A stretch of 64,000 nt of DNA, taken from the NCBI GenBank assembly GCA_030704615.1, contig CM060734.1, positions 40,624,042 through 40,688,041 of the forward strand, given 5' to 3'. The notes under the pieces were generated by a model. It saw nothing but the letters and a program-made list of their open reading frames with translations, made no database searches and was not told the origin of the DNA. A program made the position numbers and the translations under genes. Source of the stretch: Takakia lepidozioides. Its lineage: Eukaryota > Streptophyta > Takakiopsida > Takakiales > Takakiaceae. Numbering within the stretch: position 1 is the stretch's first letter; every line of letters begins with the position of its first letter. Shown here one piece after another: positions 43,046-54,575 of the stretch.

Positions 43046-43984
43046 AGAACATGAACAGAAGTAGGGGTAGAACTCACCTCATGCGCAGCGGGTTTGTGCC
43101 GTTTGCGCACCTTTTGGAGAGACTCTGCAGATGGAGGTGCAATTTCCGCCGAACTGTCCTCCACCTCATCGTCGTCGCCCATGCTATAGTCGCTTGTGTC
43201 AAAATCCGAACTGGAAGACCGCCCACTGCTCTGCCTTCCCTCTCGCACCGACGCCATCTGTACCAGATTCAGTCGAGCCAGGCGGGGGCTCCTTCGCACC
43301 GCGGGGCTGGAATGTGCACAAGTGGGAGGAGGTGATGCTGCCTCGGCGGTCGACCGCTTCTTACTAGGCGTGGACATAGACCATGACAAAGATGAAGACG
43401 AGCGAGGACATAGACCATGAGCAAGACAAAGACGAGCGAGGAAGACCAAGACATGCAAAGGAGGAAAGAAGGACAAGGAGGGGAGTGTGATCACACACCC
43501 CCCGAGCTCAAGGTGAAGATCCGGCCGTTGTTGATTTCAAATATGAACACGTGTCGTGCATCCGACACTATGGCCTTTTCGACTTTGAGACGTTAAACCC
43601 TAAACCACTTACAGTCCTCCAGACAAACTAGATGTAGTGATTCACACAACTGACATTTGGTTGGCCTGTTATGCAGGCTTGTTCTGTAATCTCCAGTGGA
43701 CAACAGTTTCTTTGTTTCTTTCATTTTTTGTAATGCTTGAACAGTTCATATCCTCAATGTCTTATTGCGGTCCAGGCTTCAAGCAAATGAGAGGTAGTCC
43801 TGGTAGGATGGTCAATGTCCTTAAAAGCGGCCTTGTCTATTATCCATCCAAAAACTAAAGGTCTCATCTATCATGGTTAATATATGCTTGGATAAGAAAA
43901 TGACTCGGTATGCGGGGAGGGTTACCTCGACTCACTAGCTGATCTAGCACAATTGACACCAAGCCCTTGACACGGTTTTCATGT

Positions 43985-44105
43985 GCATGTCAGCATGCTC
44001 CAAAACAGCCAATGTGGCTGTTCGGGGCGAGTTTGGCATTCGTTCCTTAAGCTCCCGACGACATAAATTCAAGGTCAGATGGTGGGGCCAGTTGCAACAA
44101 TGAAC
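43985..44105 (+). mobile_element. LINE fragment, plus, same family as the minus LINE
   Basis: Encodes KTANVAVRGEFGI, then RSLSSRRHKFKVRWWGQLQ; it is the reverse-complement relative of 41400-41530. Confidence 0.75.
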
Positions 44106-44204
44106 CGATATTAGCCTTGAGTAGTTCTGACTCTTTGTGGCCCTTCTATGGTTATTTGTTTGTTGTTCTACTCCTTGTGGCCCTTTAGGAATCCCACAGA
44201 CGTG

Positions 44205-44905
44205 ATACACATATCTCTTTCCTCACTTTCGGTCCTTCACTGACTACCAGAAATGTCACACCGTATGTCTGCATCTGAAACTTTTCACCTTTGAGACAAC
44301 ATTCTGCAGCACGCTCTGCTAGCTTCACATTGCCATGTATTCTGCAGGCACCAAGTAAAGCCCCACACTAAAGCATCTGGTTTAATTGGCATTGTTGATG
44401 AAATTCTCCGCCTCATCCAAGCGCCCTGCACGGCCAAGAAGGTCAACCATGCAGCCAAAATGTTTTCTGTTGGAATGATTCTATTATCACACACAACAGA
44501 TTGATGCTTGTGTGAAGGGTTTTCTAGAGGATATCTGGAAAACCCGGATTAATTCCTTATATGATGGTAAGTCTTACTACCACCGTCAGCCCCTGACGGA
44601 GGTAGGTTCTGTTCCTTTGTTCCCGCTCAAACTGGGCGCAGGGTCAATGGCCACAAGGCTACGGCATACAACGTCTTATGAGTACAATCTATAATCTCTA
44701 CTCATAGAATGGAAATAGTGTTGTCCTTCATCTACTAGGCCCATATGGCTGCATGCAGACAGAACTGCAATGAGTGTAACATCATTTGGCTTCACCCCTT
44801 GCTGTTTCAAAACTTGGTTGAAAAGTTGCAGAGCATCTTTGCCATGCCCTTGCTGAGAATATCCGAAGACCTGCTTGCCCTCTTCTACAGCTGGGCACAG
44901 GGAGT
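44205..44905 (-). pseudogene. PPR protein fragment (E-type), interrupted by a LINE piece
   Basis: Minus frame GYSQQGHGKDALQLFNQVL, KPNDVTLIAVLSACSHMGL and VDEGQHYFHSM (44890-44700) are consecutive PPR helices. After an inserted LINE piece (44483-44698), HFGCMVDLLGRAGRLDEAEN, then KPDALVWG and, one frame over, LLGACRIHGNVKLAERAAE continue into the E motif (44480-44270). PPR proteins of this class bind organellar RNA and specify C-to-U editing. Stops and the insertion make this a pseudogene. More upstream PPR-like text may exist at 45200-45480 (CPNPNTLNS) but is weak. Confidence 0.85.
44483..44698 (+). mobile_element. LINE piece inserted in the PPR fragment
   Basis: FLEDIWKTRINSLYDGKSYY is the reverse-complement relative of minus LINE sequence at 40720-40825, and it splits PPR sequence that resumes on both sides. 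Confidence 0.65.
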
Positions 44906-45501
44906 GTCGTTGAGGCTGAAAAGGGGAAATTTGACCAGGTCATATCCGTTTGTGTTACTTCGAAGGTGTGGGCCAGCCTGCCAGAAGGTCAAAACAGGTG
45001 CATGCTGACATATGAAAGTCTGGCGTCGTGGAGATTGTTGGCTGTGAGGTGGGGATGGGGTTATCATCTTTCCTGGTAAATGAAGATATGATTGACATAT
45101 CTCCTCTCCCATAAACTGTCACATTTCCTATAGGAAGTTCTTGTGACGCCCTTGACATGCTGTTGATGTGAATGAAAGCAGGCTGCAGTAGCAACAATGG
45201 AGAATTCAGGGTGTTTGGATTGGGGCAGAGCATACCATGGAAGAGAACAAGGGGCCCAATAGTTCGTGCAGTTGGGGGAGTTGATGTATGTACTTCCCCA
45301 CACGGCCTTTGCCTCTCTTCACCATCTGTACCGAAGGTGCATAGATGGAACAAATCTCCAGTCTTTTGGTGTGCTCTTGTAATTCTGATATGCCCATAGA
45401 CCCACTTCTCTCTCCTGTCTGTCTTGAGTTCCCCAACAAAAATGAGTTCCCCTCGCCCATGCGGAGGACTTCCAATTAATCACCCCTGTAGACAGAACGG
45501 A

Positions 45502-47175
45502 TGACAGGTTGTGGGAAAGAGAAGTGGCACGTGCCCGAGCCCTTGGGCTTTCAAGGATGCCATGCCCATGTGAACGTTGTTTGGGCACTACAAGTAGATC
45601 TGAGGACGGTGTGCGCACACATCTCCTTCACCACAAAAGACATGAAGCATTTCGGGTGTGGATTGGAGATGGACCTGCAGACGAAGACGATGAGGAGTGG
45701 GCACAATTGGACAATGCACACCCCGAGGGAGAGCCATACAGACAGGCCAGACGAGGACTATGTCATGGGCGCAGGACAGGAACCAGGCATGGACGGAGGG
45801 GTGGAGATTACTCGAATGTTGCAGGAAGCATTCCACATCATGGACGATGCTGAAGAGGGGGACGGCGCTGCGACAACTGGGGATGGTGATGACGCAGGAA
45901 ATGAAGGCATTCACGTGGGGGAAGGCGTGGAAGGAGGTGGAGATGGAAATGAGAATTCTGCACACATGACACTAGAAGAAGCATGTGTGCCACTGTACGA
46001 GGGATGCAAATCCACAAAGCTTGCTGCCAGCATGCTGTTGATGAACCTGTGCACAACCCACGGTGTGTCAGACCATTTTGTGGACGAGTTGTTCTCTTTG
46101 CTTCGGCTGAACTTGCTTCCACAACCAAATGAAATGCCAAAAAGCTGTCACATGGCCAACAAAATGATTGGGAAGCTCGGCCTCAACTACGTGAAAATAC
46201 ATGCATGTCCAAAAGGACATGTACTTTTCAGAAGAGAGTACAAGGACGCTATGGAGTGCCCCAAATGCGGTGCAGCCCGATACCATGATGTGGGCAGGTT
46301 ACAACAGCCAGCCAAGGTGTTGAGGCACTTTCCCTTATCCCCCGTCTATTACGAATGTACAAATGCAAGACCATTAGTGAGCTCATGACTTGGCATTCCA
46401 GGAATGCCTCAAACGATGGTTTGGTAAGGCATGTCCCAGATTCCCTTGCATGGAAGCATATAGATGCAACTTGGCCCGATTTCGCCGAGGACCCACGCAA
46501 TGTGCGATTGGCTGTATCTACGGATGGAGTAAACCCATACGGATCAAAGAGTTGCACATGGTCCACATGGCCCGTGCAGTTGGTGGCATACAACCTGCCA
46601 CCATGGTGACAACAAAGAAATTCTTTGTCATGTTGTCTCTCTTGATTCCAGGCAAGGAGTCCGTGACAAATGCAAACATAGATGTGTATTTGCAACCATT
46701 GATTGAAGAGCTACAGGAACTATGGATTGGAGTTGAAGCTTACGACATTTTGAAACCAGTAGGGCAACGGAGTTTCACCCTCCGTGCCATACTCATGTGG
46801 TCAATCCACGATTTCCCCGCATATGGCCTTGTTGCGGGTTGCAAGACGAAGGGCTACAAAGGGTGCCCCATTTGTGGGCCCTATGTGGATTCACGGCACT
46901 CAAAGCCATTAGGGAAGACAATATACATGGGGCATCGACGTTACCTTGCAAGAAACCACCCCTACCGACGAGCAGGCCGGCACTTCAATGGATGTGTTGA
47001 AAAGAGAATGGCACCAAATGCTGTGACACCGGAGGAGACATTGCAATTTGCAAAGGAGAAAGAGGCGTTCATGGAGATTGGAGGGAGAGAAGGAAGTAGT
47101 GCGGATCCAGCCATGTCGCACGGGGTGAAGCGCCGGACAATCCTTTGGGATTTGCCATACTGGAAGGTGCATGAA
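45502..47175 (+). pseudogene. CACTA (En/Spm) TNP2-type transposase, N-terminal and core
   Basis: Transposase-associated domain: SRMPCPCERCLG, EDGVRTHLLHHKRHEAFRVW. After a shift near 45740, EACVPLYEGCKSTKLAASML, VDELFSLLRLNLLPQPNEMP, LGLNYVKIHACPKGHVLFRR, ECPKCGAARYHDVG (zinc-like CP.C/CP.CG). A shift near 46350 leads to TISELMTWHSRNASNDGLVR, FAEDPRNVRLAVSTDGVNPY (catalytic Asp region), then after another shift (about 46605) FFVMLSLLIPGKESV, IDVYLQPLIEELQELWIG, IHDFPAYGLVAGCKTKGYKG. The order matches TNP2 proteins of plant CACTA elements, which cut and move the element. Three frameshifts make it non-functional as read. Confidence 0.9.
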
Positions 47176-47396
47176 TCCCCCCCCCCCCATTCACTCACTT
47201 TCTTTCACATTGTGCTTCCTGGAATTACCTTTACTGTCAGGAGTCCTTCCACCAACTCCTAAGTCAGTGTAACTACTATGCAGTAGATGTTGAAGTCGTA
47301 CACCTCACTGTGTAGAGGATCGTGCAGTTGTTGAAAGCAGAATGTAGTAACATGGACAACTTCTGCCACATATTCTACTATTTTTGCCCATAGAAC

Positions 47397-48285
47397 TTGG
47401 TCTCATGGGAGGACATTTGGCATTTCAGAAACCTCTTGCAGCGGTACCTCCTGGACCCCATGCATTGTGAGAAGAACTTCTGCGAGAACATTCTGAAGAC
47501 TATCTTTGGGGAGAAGGATACGATAAACGTACGAAAGGACATGGAGATTGAAGGGATACGGTCACATCTGTGGCTAAGGCCTGATCCAAATAGACCAGGC
47601 AAAGTGCTCATGCCAGCAGCATCATACGTCCTGACCAAATCAGAGCAAGAGGAATTTTTGAAGACATTGGGAGCCATGAAAGTGCCAACCGGATTCTCGG
47701 GTGCTTTCCAAAAGCATGCCATAAACAAGAAATGGTCGGGGATGAAGTCACATGATCTACACGTGATGATGCAGCAGATTTTGCCAGTGTGCATTCGGGG
47801 TACGATGGCGTCGGGTCCTCGAACAGCCATAATGCGTGTAAGTCGAGTGTTAGGAAGATTTGTGCGAAGGTGTGGGATCCGAGGGACATTACATCGCTGC
47901 ATGAGGATGTGGCTGTGACCCTATGTTTGCTGGAGAAAGAATTCCCTCCATCATTCTTTGACGTCATGACGCACTTGCTAGTGCATCTTGTAGAGGAGCT
48001 GCATGTGTGTGGGCCCGTAGCCAGCCGTTGGATGTACCCCATGGAGAGGTACATGAAGGATCTGAAGGGGTATGTACGCAACATGGCACGGCCAGAGGGG
48101 AGTATGGCGGAGGGCTACATCCGCGACGAAGCCCTGGGCTTCATGACAGAGTATATGTCTTCATTTGATGCAATACAACGACGGGTGTGGGACGAGAACG
48201 GAAGAAGGAGTTGTAGGCGAGGTCCTAGAAGGTGGTGGAACAAAGCGTGCCATGAGCCCGCGCCTTCGGGATGTGGCACATGATT
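47397..48285 (+). pseudogene. CACTA transposase C-terminal part with DUF4218
   Basis: YLLDPMHCEKNFCENILKTI, RPGKVLMPAASYVLTKSEQE and SGMKSHDLHVMMQQILPVCI continue the TNP2 core. After a shift near 47840, SLHEDVAVTLCLLEKEFPPS, MTHLLVHLVEELHVCGPVAS and PMERYMKDLKGYVRNMARPE form the DUF4218 domain. The gap 47175-47395 is probably an intron or a damaged part. Confidence 0.9.
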
Positions 48286-48679
48286 ATGTGCTGAACAACA
48301 CAACAACCATGACACCATGGAGACAGTGGGTGTAAACTTTACATCCCTCCTGTGCTATTCTTAATGGTCTTTGTATGCATGAATTACATATATATTGTCA
48401 CAAGTCATTCCGGCCACTATGGGAGTGGGATCGTGTGTAACAGGGTGCTTCAGACGACAACAGAGGGTGTTTCGTAGTTGGTGTGTTGCTTGCAAGTGAT
48501 CATGAAGTAGGCTGCATCACTACAATGTGCTTGAAAGGACACACTCTACATGTGGCATGCATGTACAGTACGGTGTTGGTCAGGGGGACTGAGTTGCAGC
48601 TTCTATTTGGTTTCTGCCAGAAAATACGCAGCGGAGAAGGTCCGCCTGAAAACGGAACGGAGAGCATTTGCAAAAGCAT

Positions 48680-49503
48680 GGCGGAGGGGCGGTCGTAGGC
48701 GCAGATCCCCGGTGGAGTACCCGACAACAATGAGGAGCTGCAGCCCTTTACAGTGTGGGTCAGATCTGCAATTGCAGTGTACGCATCAGAGAACGAGGAC
48801 CCAGATGAGGGCATGGTGAGTCTGTCATTCCCCCCAGGGCTGATTGCCACTTCGTACCGGTCAATGAAAGCATATGGCAATCACTATAGAGTGGACGATG
48901 CCAACACCAGCCTCCTGGTGACTTATGACAGCGGAGTGGCATCATTTTTTGAACAAGAGAGTAGGAGCTGTGCACGAGATCGGAATCCAATTTCATGCCA
49001 TGTGCAATATGTAGGAGTGATCAAAGAGATCCTTAAACTAGACTATGGTCTTGTGAAGCCAATTCTATTCCGTTGTTCTTGGGTAAAAGCCAATATGGTA
49101 GGAGAGAATGCCACCATGAAACGGGATGAGTACGGGTTCCTCCTTGCTGATTTCAGAAAAATGCTACCACAAGATGAAGAGCCATTCATCTTCCCATCGC
49201 AAGTTGAGCAAGTTTTCTTTTCAGATGACATCCATGCGCCGGGATGGAAGGTGGTTCTTCACAAGGACCCCGGGCCAAACGAGTCGTTGCCGACGTCCAT
49301 GATCTGGACCTAGGGGAGAATGCCGACCACGAGGGTCTGAGGGAACCACGAAATCTACCAGATACGGCCGAACCAGTCTCTTTGGAAGGAGCAGTTACCT
49401 TTAATGAGGAAGACATTCCAGGGTTGGTAATTACCGCCAGGCAAATTGCAGATGTGGGTAGTGAAGGGGAAGATTATTTGGATACGGATAGTGAGCCCAG
49501 CTG
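48680..49503 (+). pseudogene. CACTA transposase tail with DUF4216
   Basis: GVASFFEQESRSCARDRNPI, YVGVIKEILKLDYGLVKPIL and FRCSWVKAN then DEYGFLLADFRKMLPQDEEP and FIFPSQVEQVFFSDD match DUF4216 of CACTA proteins. The end of the protein continues in another frame (VVADVHDLDLGENADHEG to YLDTDSEPS, stop at 49504), implying a one-base shift near 49275. Confidence 0.85.
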
Positions 49504-49517
49504 AATCTCAGTGTCCA

Positions 49518-50711
49518 TTAAGCCAGCAGCTCATAGACGAGAGCTATGCTAAGGACTCTTACTGTCCTTAGAACCCATTTTGTACAGTCCTGCTTATAAG
49601 CAAGGGCGAGACAGTTAATAGTATCGATAATGTATGGGTATGTGGTCACTGACTGTCTTGTGAACAAACCTTTTTTTGTTCTGCCCATATTGTTTCTGAC
49701 ATGTGAGGAGAGGATCGTCTTCATGTACGGGAAGTAGACGTGAATGTGTGCATGCATTTTCTGGCCCATCTGCATGCTTTCCAGGAACAAAGACCAGTGG
49801 AATGGGGGGTGTCTCCAAAGGAGCAGGACCGAACGACACCTTTTTGTGCTTCCCTTGCTTTCCTTCTCACCGTTGTTCCATTCTCCCACCTGCCCAACAG
49901 CAGCACTCTCGAAGCAATAGCATGACATATGTTCGCACATGGTCTTCTTCACCAGTGAATGAGCTTTTATGCTACATGTACTGCCCCGTCCACATTAACG
50001 TTGATCCCTGCAAGCACTTGGCAAGACACCCCAGAGCCGCAAATCCAGCAACCACCACAAACACATCTAACTGATTGTAGTGACACGGGAATAGCTCACT
50101 TGTAGAGGAATTGAACCTCCAGCCAAATGAATGGCTCTGCCCTTGTAGCACAAGTGCGATGCAAAAACAAGGTGAGTACAAAATGAAGAAGCACTTACGA
50201 GGTCCCCATCCCTGGGATGGGCTCCCACTTCTGCTCTGGAACTGTGCAGGCCTGAGTAGCACCAAATTGCATGAATCCTAAGCCTGAATGTCAAATGCAG
50301 GTTTATGTCGCGATGTAGCACGCCATCATCTTACCTGTAGTTTCCAGTTTCACTGGTGTCACATTTGCCTTCAAGTCAACATCAAAATTAAGTCCACCTA
50401 TGCGCAAATCGCAGAATCTCTCATGACACCATCTGCGTACCGAAAAACTGGTTTGGCATGATATAATTGTAGTTCACAACCTTAATGAACGCTTTCAGCC
50501 TTTACCTCTCCGTGCGCTCCATCGTGCCTCCATCCAGCACATTCTGTAAATGTTGAATGACCAAGAACCCGATGTCACACCGTTCTGAGAAGCCACTACG
50601 CGCGCTCACAGTATACGAAGGCCTTGCCGTGTCAGGATTTGCATTCCCACGTCCCGCCATGTCCGACGCAGCACTTGCATCCTTGCCAGACAGGCCAGGT
50701 GGAGGCAGCAT
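49518..50711 (-). CDS. Unrecognised multi-exon gene, putative membrane protein
   Basis: Exon 1 from ATG 50711: MLPPPGLSGKDASAASDMAG, CDIGFLVIQHLQNVLDGGTM, donor GAGAG/GTAAAGG. Exon 2 (about 50433-50333): acceptor TACGCAG, WCHERFCDLRIGGLNFDVDL, donor ACAG/GTAAGATG. Exon 3 (about 50281-50203): acceptor GGCTTAG, FMQFGATQACTVPEQKWEPI, donor TC/GTAAGTGC. A further exon ends with SIPLQ and GTGAGC; then VFVVVAGFAALGCLAKCL gives a hydrophobic segment. The last part may be the frame 49700-49518. Splice signals are unusually good and no stop was seen inside the exons, so this could be a live host gene. I do not recognise the family. Confidence 0.45.
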
Positions 50712-51507
50712 GTATTAAAATATCTATTCCCCCAAGGCCACATTTTGTTTACCTCTTTTTGTGAAAGCCACGTCAGCAAATGTGCTGCCGAGTCATGGGT
50801 GCAATGAATGCGCAGTGGTTCATGGAGTCGTTGAGTCGACTACATTCACTTTAATGAATAAATATTTATTCCATTAATCGAATTAGGAATGAAAATTTGT
50901 AGTCGCATGTGCAGTAATTACAACCACTTGCAATTTTGGCTTTTTCAAATTTTGTCTGTTTCGACTCTCCAGTAGTCCCGTTTACTACCAAGTGGTTCCC
51001 GGAGTGGTCGCGGACATGCAGTCGATTTGAAAAAGACACGAATGCTTCTAGTGGGGAGTGGACAAGGAATTTACCAGAGTGAGGAATGAAGACAATGTCT
51101 CCCAAGTTTGGGACTTCTCTTTGACTGTGCCGCCTTTCCTCCTTGGTTCCATTATGTCCAAGAAGCTTTCGTTGATTGTCTTGTGTTGGTATCCCGTGGC
51201 CACACCTCTGCAGGGTTAGGTAGGGCCTCGTATGGTTTGTACGACAGAGCCAGTTGTGAACCCCTCTGAGCCCCTCCTACCACAGCAGCCGCTGCCTGAC
51301 TTTGTTCGCCCTCTTTCTTTTTGTCCTTCTTCTTTCCACCCTTCTTTTTCGGGCTCTGATTTACAACTGGAAAAAGCACTCCGTGGATATATCTGCGAAA
51401 ACAAAAACAACAAAAATCATGAGAGTTCATAGGAAGACATGATAGCAGACTCCATCCTTTTGTTGTAACACTTAACAAAAAACAATCCAAGTGTAGGCTA
51501 AACTCAT

Positions 51508-51859
51508 CTTTGCGTCAACGAAAGCCTCTTTCCGGTTCTGAAACAAGAGTTTGACACTTAAGAAATCATTTTATCACTCAAGTCGTGGGCTGCCATCAAA
51601 CAGGCTTGCGTCAACGCAAGCCTCATGCAGACCCGGTAAAAGTCTCGTTGCCTCAAAGTTTTGCACGAAGGAAACACTCCATAGCTGTACTTAAAATTCT
51701 CACAACATACCCCTTCCTAATACTTGGTTCAAACTACCAATATCTATTCCACACACTAGATAGGCTTGCGTCAACGCAAGCCTGATCCTAGCCCAATGAC
51801 ACTGGGGAGAATGCAAGCCATGAGTAGCAGGGTCAGCAGGCTTGCGTTAACGCAAGCCT
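51508..51859. repeat. Palindrome family B, four copies, left arm intron
   Basis: Inverted repeats with arms AGGCTTGCGT and ACGCAAGCCT: 51508-51524 (diverged), 51602-51623, 51762-51783 and 51838-51859 (centre TTAA, perfect 22 bp). They lie in the long intron before the last exons of the ParB-like gene. Confidence 0.95.
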
Positions 51860-52654
51860 CAATAGAGGCAGCTTCTATCTTAAAGAACAGCTCACCACAT
51901 TAAAAAGCATGAAATGAAACCTGTATATGACTCACTTCATCGCCTGCTCCCCATTGTACTACGCATCGAACAAATTCGAACAGTCAATCCCACCATCCAT
52001 AGCAAATTCGCGGAAGAACGCATGGTCCCAAACGATCTCTTTCCACCTCTTATCGAGGTCTCGAATGACTCATCGGGTGTACAACGACTATCTTGAAGTT
52101 TGTTAGAGATTTCTCCATAACCTCCTCAGCCCTCTCCTCCAACTTGCACACAAATAACTTGGTTAGATTTTGCGAATGCACTCAAAGACATTCAACACAG
52201 ACATTGAAGACCTGTGTCATGATATTCTTACCTGCGCCCATAATGTGGCTTTATGAAGCCAGATGTCCCACACTTAAGCCACCGTATTTCCACTGCTGGT
52301 TCCACCATTGCCATGGCGAGCCTGTGCAGCTTCTCTTGTGTCATTTCAAGCTTTGTTGTCTTGCTCCAATGAATGCGAACCTCATCCAGAAACTGAGGGC
52401 CAAGACCAGGATCAGCTATGCGCAGTTGCTTGGTGAACGCAGTCACCACCTTCCCGCGGAATTTGTTCATGTGGAAGGTCATTGCCGCCTCAATACCGTG
52501 GGCAGTGCGTTCACTTTCTGGAGTTTTTCCGTAATATTCCGCTTTTCCCCTCTCTCCCGCATCAGCAATTTCTTGCTATCCAACCCAAAGGCAACGTTTA
52601 AAAGGTCAGACTCTCAAATGTGCAATAGGTACCTGAATAAACTTCACAATGATT

Positions 52655-52678
52655 CAGGCTTGCGTTGACACAAGCCTG
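52655..52678. repeat. Palindrome family B, fifth left-arm copy
   Basis: CAGGCTTGCG, TTGA and CACAAGCCTG in the intron after exon 2 of the ParB-like gene; counterpart at 61551-61574. Confidence 0.9.
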
Positions 52679-53479
52679 AACATGGGTACATATGAATGAT
52701 AAAAAAAGGCTGTTTGTAGGACCTACAGTGTACATGTACTCCAGGAACGCATCCCTCGTCAGTGTGTACCATGTCTCTACCCTTTTGGAGGTCTCGCACT
52801 TCTCGAAGGCCTCGGGTGAAAGAATAGTCTTGAAGCTAGACAATGGCATCCATCCTAGCTTTTGCATCCTGAATAATGTGTGCACCAAGTTTGTGGTGAC
52901 ATAGGAAGACTCTATCTGCCTGCACCATCAAAACGAGTGTGAGAAAAGGTTTTAATGGCAAATAATAGCATTTGAGGTTGCATCAGAATCTGGTGGTTGA
53001 AGAGAACTTACTTGTTTATATCATGCATGGCTGTAAGTAGCTGTGTGTAGTTTCCCTTCGGATCCAAAACGCACGCTGCGACGGAGTAATGCCAATCTTT
53101 CTCCTCTCGATGCATAGATTCAATGTACTCCATCCAAGCAAGCGGGCGGTGGTTCCCGTCCCAAACAAAAAACATCTTGTTACTGTACACCTGCAACTCC
53201 GGACTCTTGGACAGAGACTGCTCGAATTCCAAATTCACTTCCCTCCAGCACTCATCCCACTTGCCCTCGATGTCGTCGTCTACTAGTCTCTCATTCCCAT
53301 TGGAGTCTCCAACAGAATTGTAAAAGACTGGGGTTCCAAACACATACCCGTGCACAAAATCTCCTTGAAGCTTCCTGATATCCCCGGTCAGGGCAGGACG
53401 AACAACAAGCATTGATATCATCCTGCTGAGGGGTACCATGAGGTTCGCCTCCATAACCATCATGGATCAGATTACCTGT

Positions 53480-54117
53480 CCAGATTGCACTTTCGAGCCT
53501 GACCTTATCTTGGTGGCCATGCCTTTGTAATCCATATTTGTGTCTTGCACTTCTGTCTGGAGAATCTGTGCACAATTTTGCTGACGGTGGAATCAGCCAT
53601 ACCAAACATTTCCCCTATAGTGAGAAAAGAATCTCCTATTGCAAACCTTCGTAGAGATAATGGCTACTTGTTTGGCAATTGACAGTTTTTTGCCTTTGAT
53701 GTTTTGCAAACCAGCAGGCAGATTTCACATGAGGTCATTGCCAAGAATATCACACAAACAATCGAATGTGGATACTGTCACTCTAAGCATTTTCCGAAAT
53801 CTCTCTTCATCTTCCCTCATCACAGTCTCTGCAAATTGATCCCACCAATGAATAGAACGGGGTTTGATATACCCCGGACCAAAAAATGACCCAAAAATCT
53901 GAACCTTGTTTAAATTGCCTTGAGTGATTGTTGAAATAAGCACATGTTCCTCTTTTGAAGCACCGCAATTGCTTATGATTCTATTTGTCTTGCTCGCTTT
54001 TCGGGCTGCTACTGGAGTGTATAGCCGTATGCGATCATCAAACGTGGCACGGCTAAAGCAAATTGCAATGTAGTGGCCACTACAGAAGTCGCGGAAACCA
54101 TTGTAATGAAAGTCGAC
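53480..54117 (-). pseudogene. HARBI1/PIF-type transposase remnant, left arm
   Basis: Minus frames: SIHWWDQFAETVMREDEER, FRKMLRVTVSTFDCLCDILG, LQNIKGKKLSIAKQVAII, and the helix-turn-helix IGDSFLTIGEMFGVA in another frame. Pattern WW..F....E.RFR..FRV...TF..L, then L.V.KQVAI, then IGE.FGV..STV..IV.RF is the N-terminal half of PIF/Harbinger nucleases. No DDE catalytic segment follows; the sequence passes into the ParB-like exon. A TGA in LM*NLPAG is shared with the right arm, so it predates the duplication. Confidence 0.6.
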
Positions 54118-54389
54118 ATCTCAAAGAAATCCATAAATTTCGGCTGTGTGTGGAGGAGGACAATCACATTCTGTACAACATGAAGATGTGCCTACCGATA
54201 ATCAAGCGTGGGAAAGTAAGGAAACTCAAGGGTGCGAGGAAAAAGATTTTCTTTGTCACACACCTGCAAAAGTGTCGGTGAAATCCACCGGACGGGTTTA
54301 GTTCCATAGTGGTGCATAGAAATGGGTGTGAATGGATGTGACCCGTGGTCAAACCCATTTTTGGATGACATCCTGTAATGGGAATGGGT

Positions 54390-54575
54390 TTACCTGGAAG
54401 GGAACCATTATGCTCTCTATGTCATCCCTACTCCCCCTCCTTCGGTTACTGGGTATTCCCTGTGGGAATTACGCTTTTTCGGCCCCGAGGTTATTTTTTC
54501 CTCCTTGTTTTTAGCCCCTTCATTAATAAACTTCCAGGGGCTCTGTCCGTTGTTCTAAAAAAAAAATAAAAAAAA
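54390..54575 (+). mobile_element. LINE 3' end with poly(A) tail
   Basis: TTTTTAGCCCCTTCATTAAT then AAACTTCCAGGGGCTCTGTC followed by TTGTTCTAAAAAAAAAATAA is the common terminal UTR of plant LINE copies ending in an A tract. The copy is strongly 5' truncated. Confidence 0.6.

Larger units (their letters stand above)
36850..43377 (-). pseudogene. CACTA-associated Transposase_24 (TNPA-like/Ptta-En-Spm) gene, multi-exon
   Basis: Starts with ATG at 43377: MSTPSKKRSTAEAASPPP, SPAVRRSPRLARLNLVQ, an acidic patch, and donor GAG/GTGAGT after 43078. A large intron (LINEs inserted) leads to a Pro/Gln-rich exon (40370-39990: HQPWHPPPAAWSP) and the domain at 39977-39552: MYEYRPIPANRDFIVKQC, KGERAKLKDKWAKTG, PAYWDKLVAYWSPL, which resembles plant Transposase_24. 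A coiled-coil exon (39026-38816: ERLAALSAERERGMEAQL) follows. Far downstream a 58-bp exon (37290-37233, LKTRGQLSSVATLSDELRFK) and NPHDKRSKTAAAKAEVVGI, then GDKFHCKDIPSGWYKVKVHE (to 36890) match the C-terminal domain of this family, with a frameshift. It would bind transposon ends and assist the TNP2 transposase. An FCP1-like stretch lies within its span. Confidence 0.55.
51190..53463 (-). pseudogene. ParB-like multi-exon gene, left-arm copy
   Basis: First exon (53463-53008): NLMVPLSRMISMLVVRPALT, GDFVHGYVFGTPVFYNSVGD, KMFFVWDGNHRPLAWMEYIE, YSVAACVLDPKGNYTQLLTA. VPLS.I...VVRP...I..L, PV and VWDGNH..LAW are in the order of ParB/sulfiredoxin-like domains, with DGNH as the signature. Exon 2 (about 52920-52727): NLVHTLFRMQKLGWMPLSSF. 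Exon 3 (to about 52228): MTFHMNKFRGKVVTAFTKQL. Exon 4 (about 52145-51915): EERAEEVMEKSL, with a TAG where the right arm has CAG. Last exon (51395-51190): YIHGVLFPVVNQSPKKKGG and a Lys-rich tail. This copy has an intact ParB-like exon but a stop in exon 4 and two in-frame deletions. Confidence 0.6.
51172..54117 (-). repeat. Left arm of a large inverted duplication
   Basis: Reverse complement of 60116-63412, nearly identical by eye along its length. The arms start at the shared GTGGCCACTACA/AAGTC region (inner, left 54117, right 60116) and end in the shared ACAAGACAAT (outer, left 51172, right 63412). The left arm lacks 267 bp (62952-63218) and 99 bp (61954-62052) present in the right arm. Confidence 0.9.

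Noticed and set aside
38000-51000. Exact CACTA element borders
   Set aside because: I looked for CACTA/TAGTG terminal repeats near both ends and found none I could pair, so the whole element is not annotated with limits.
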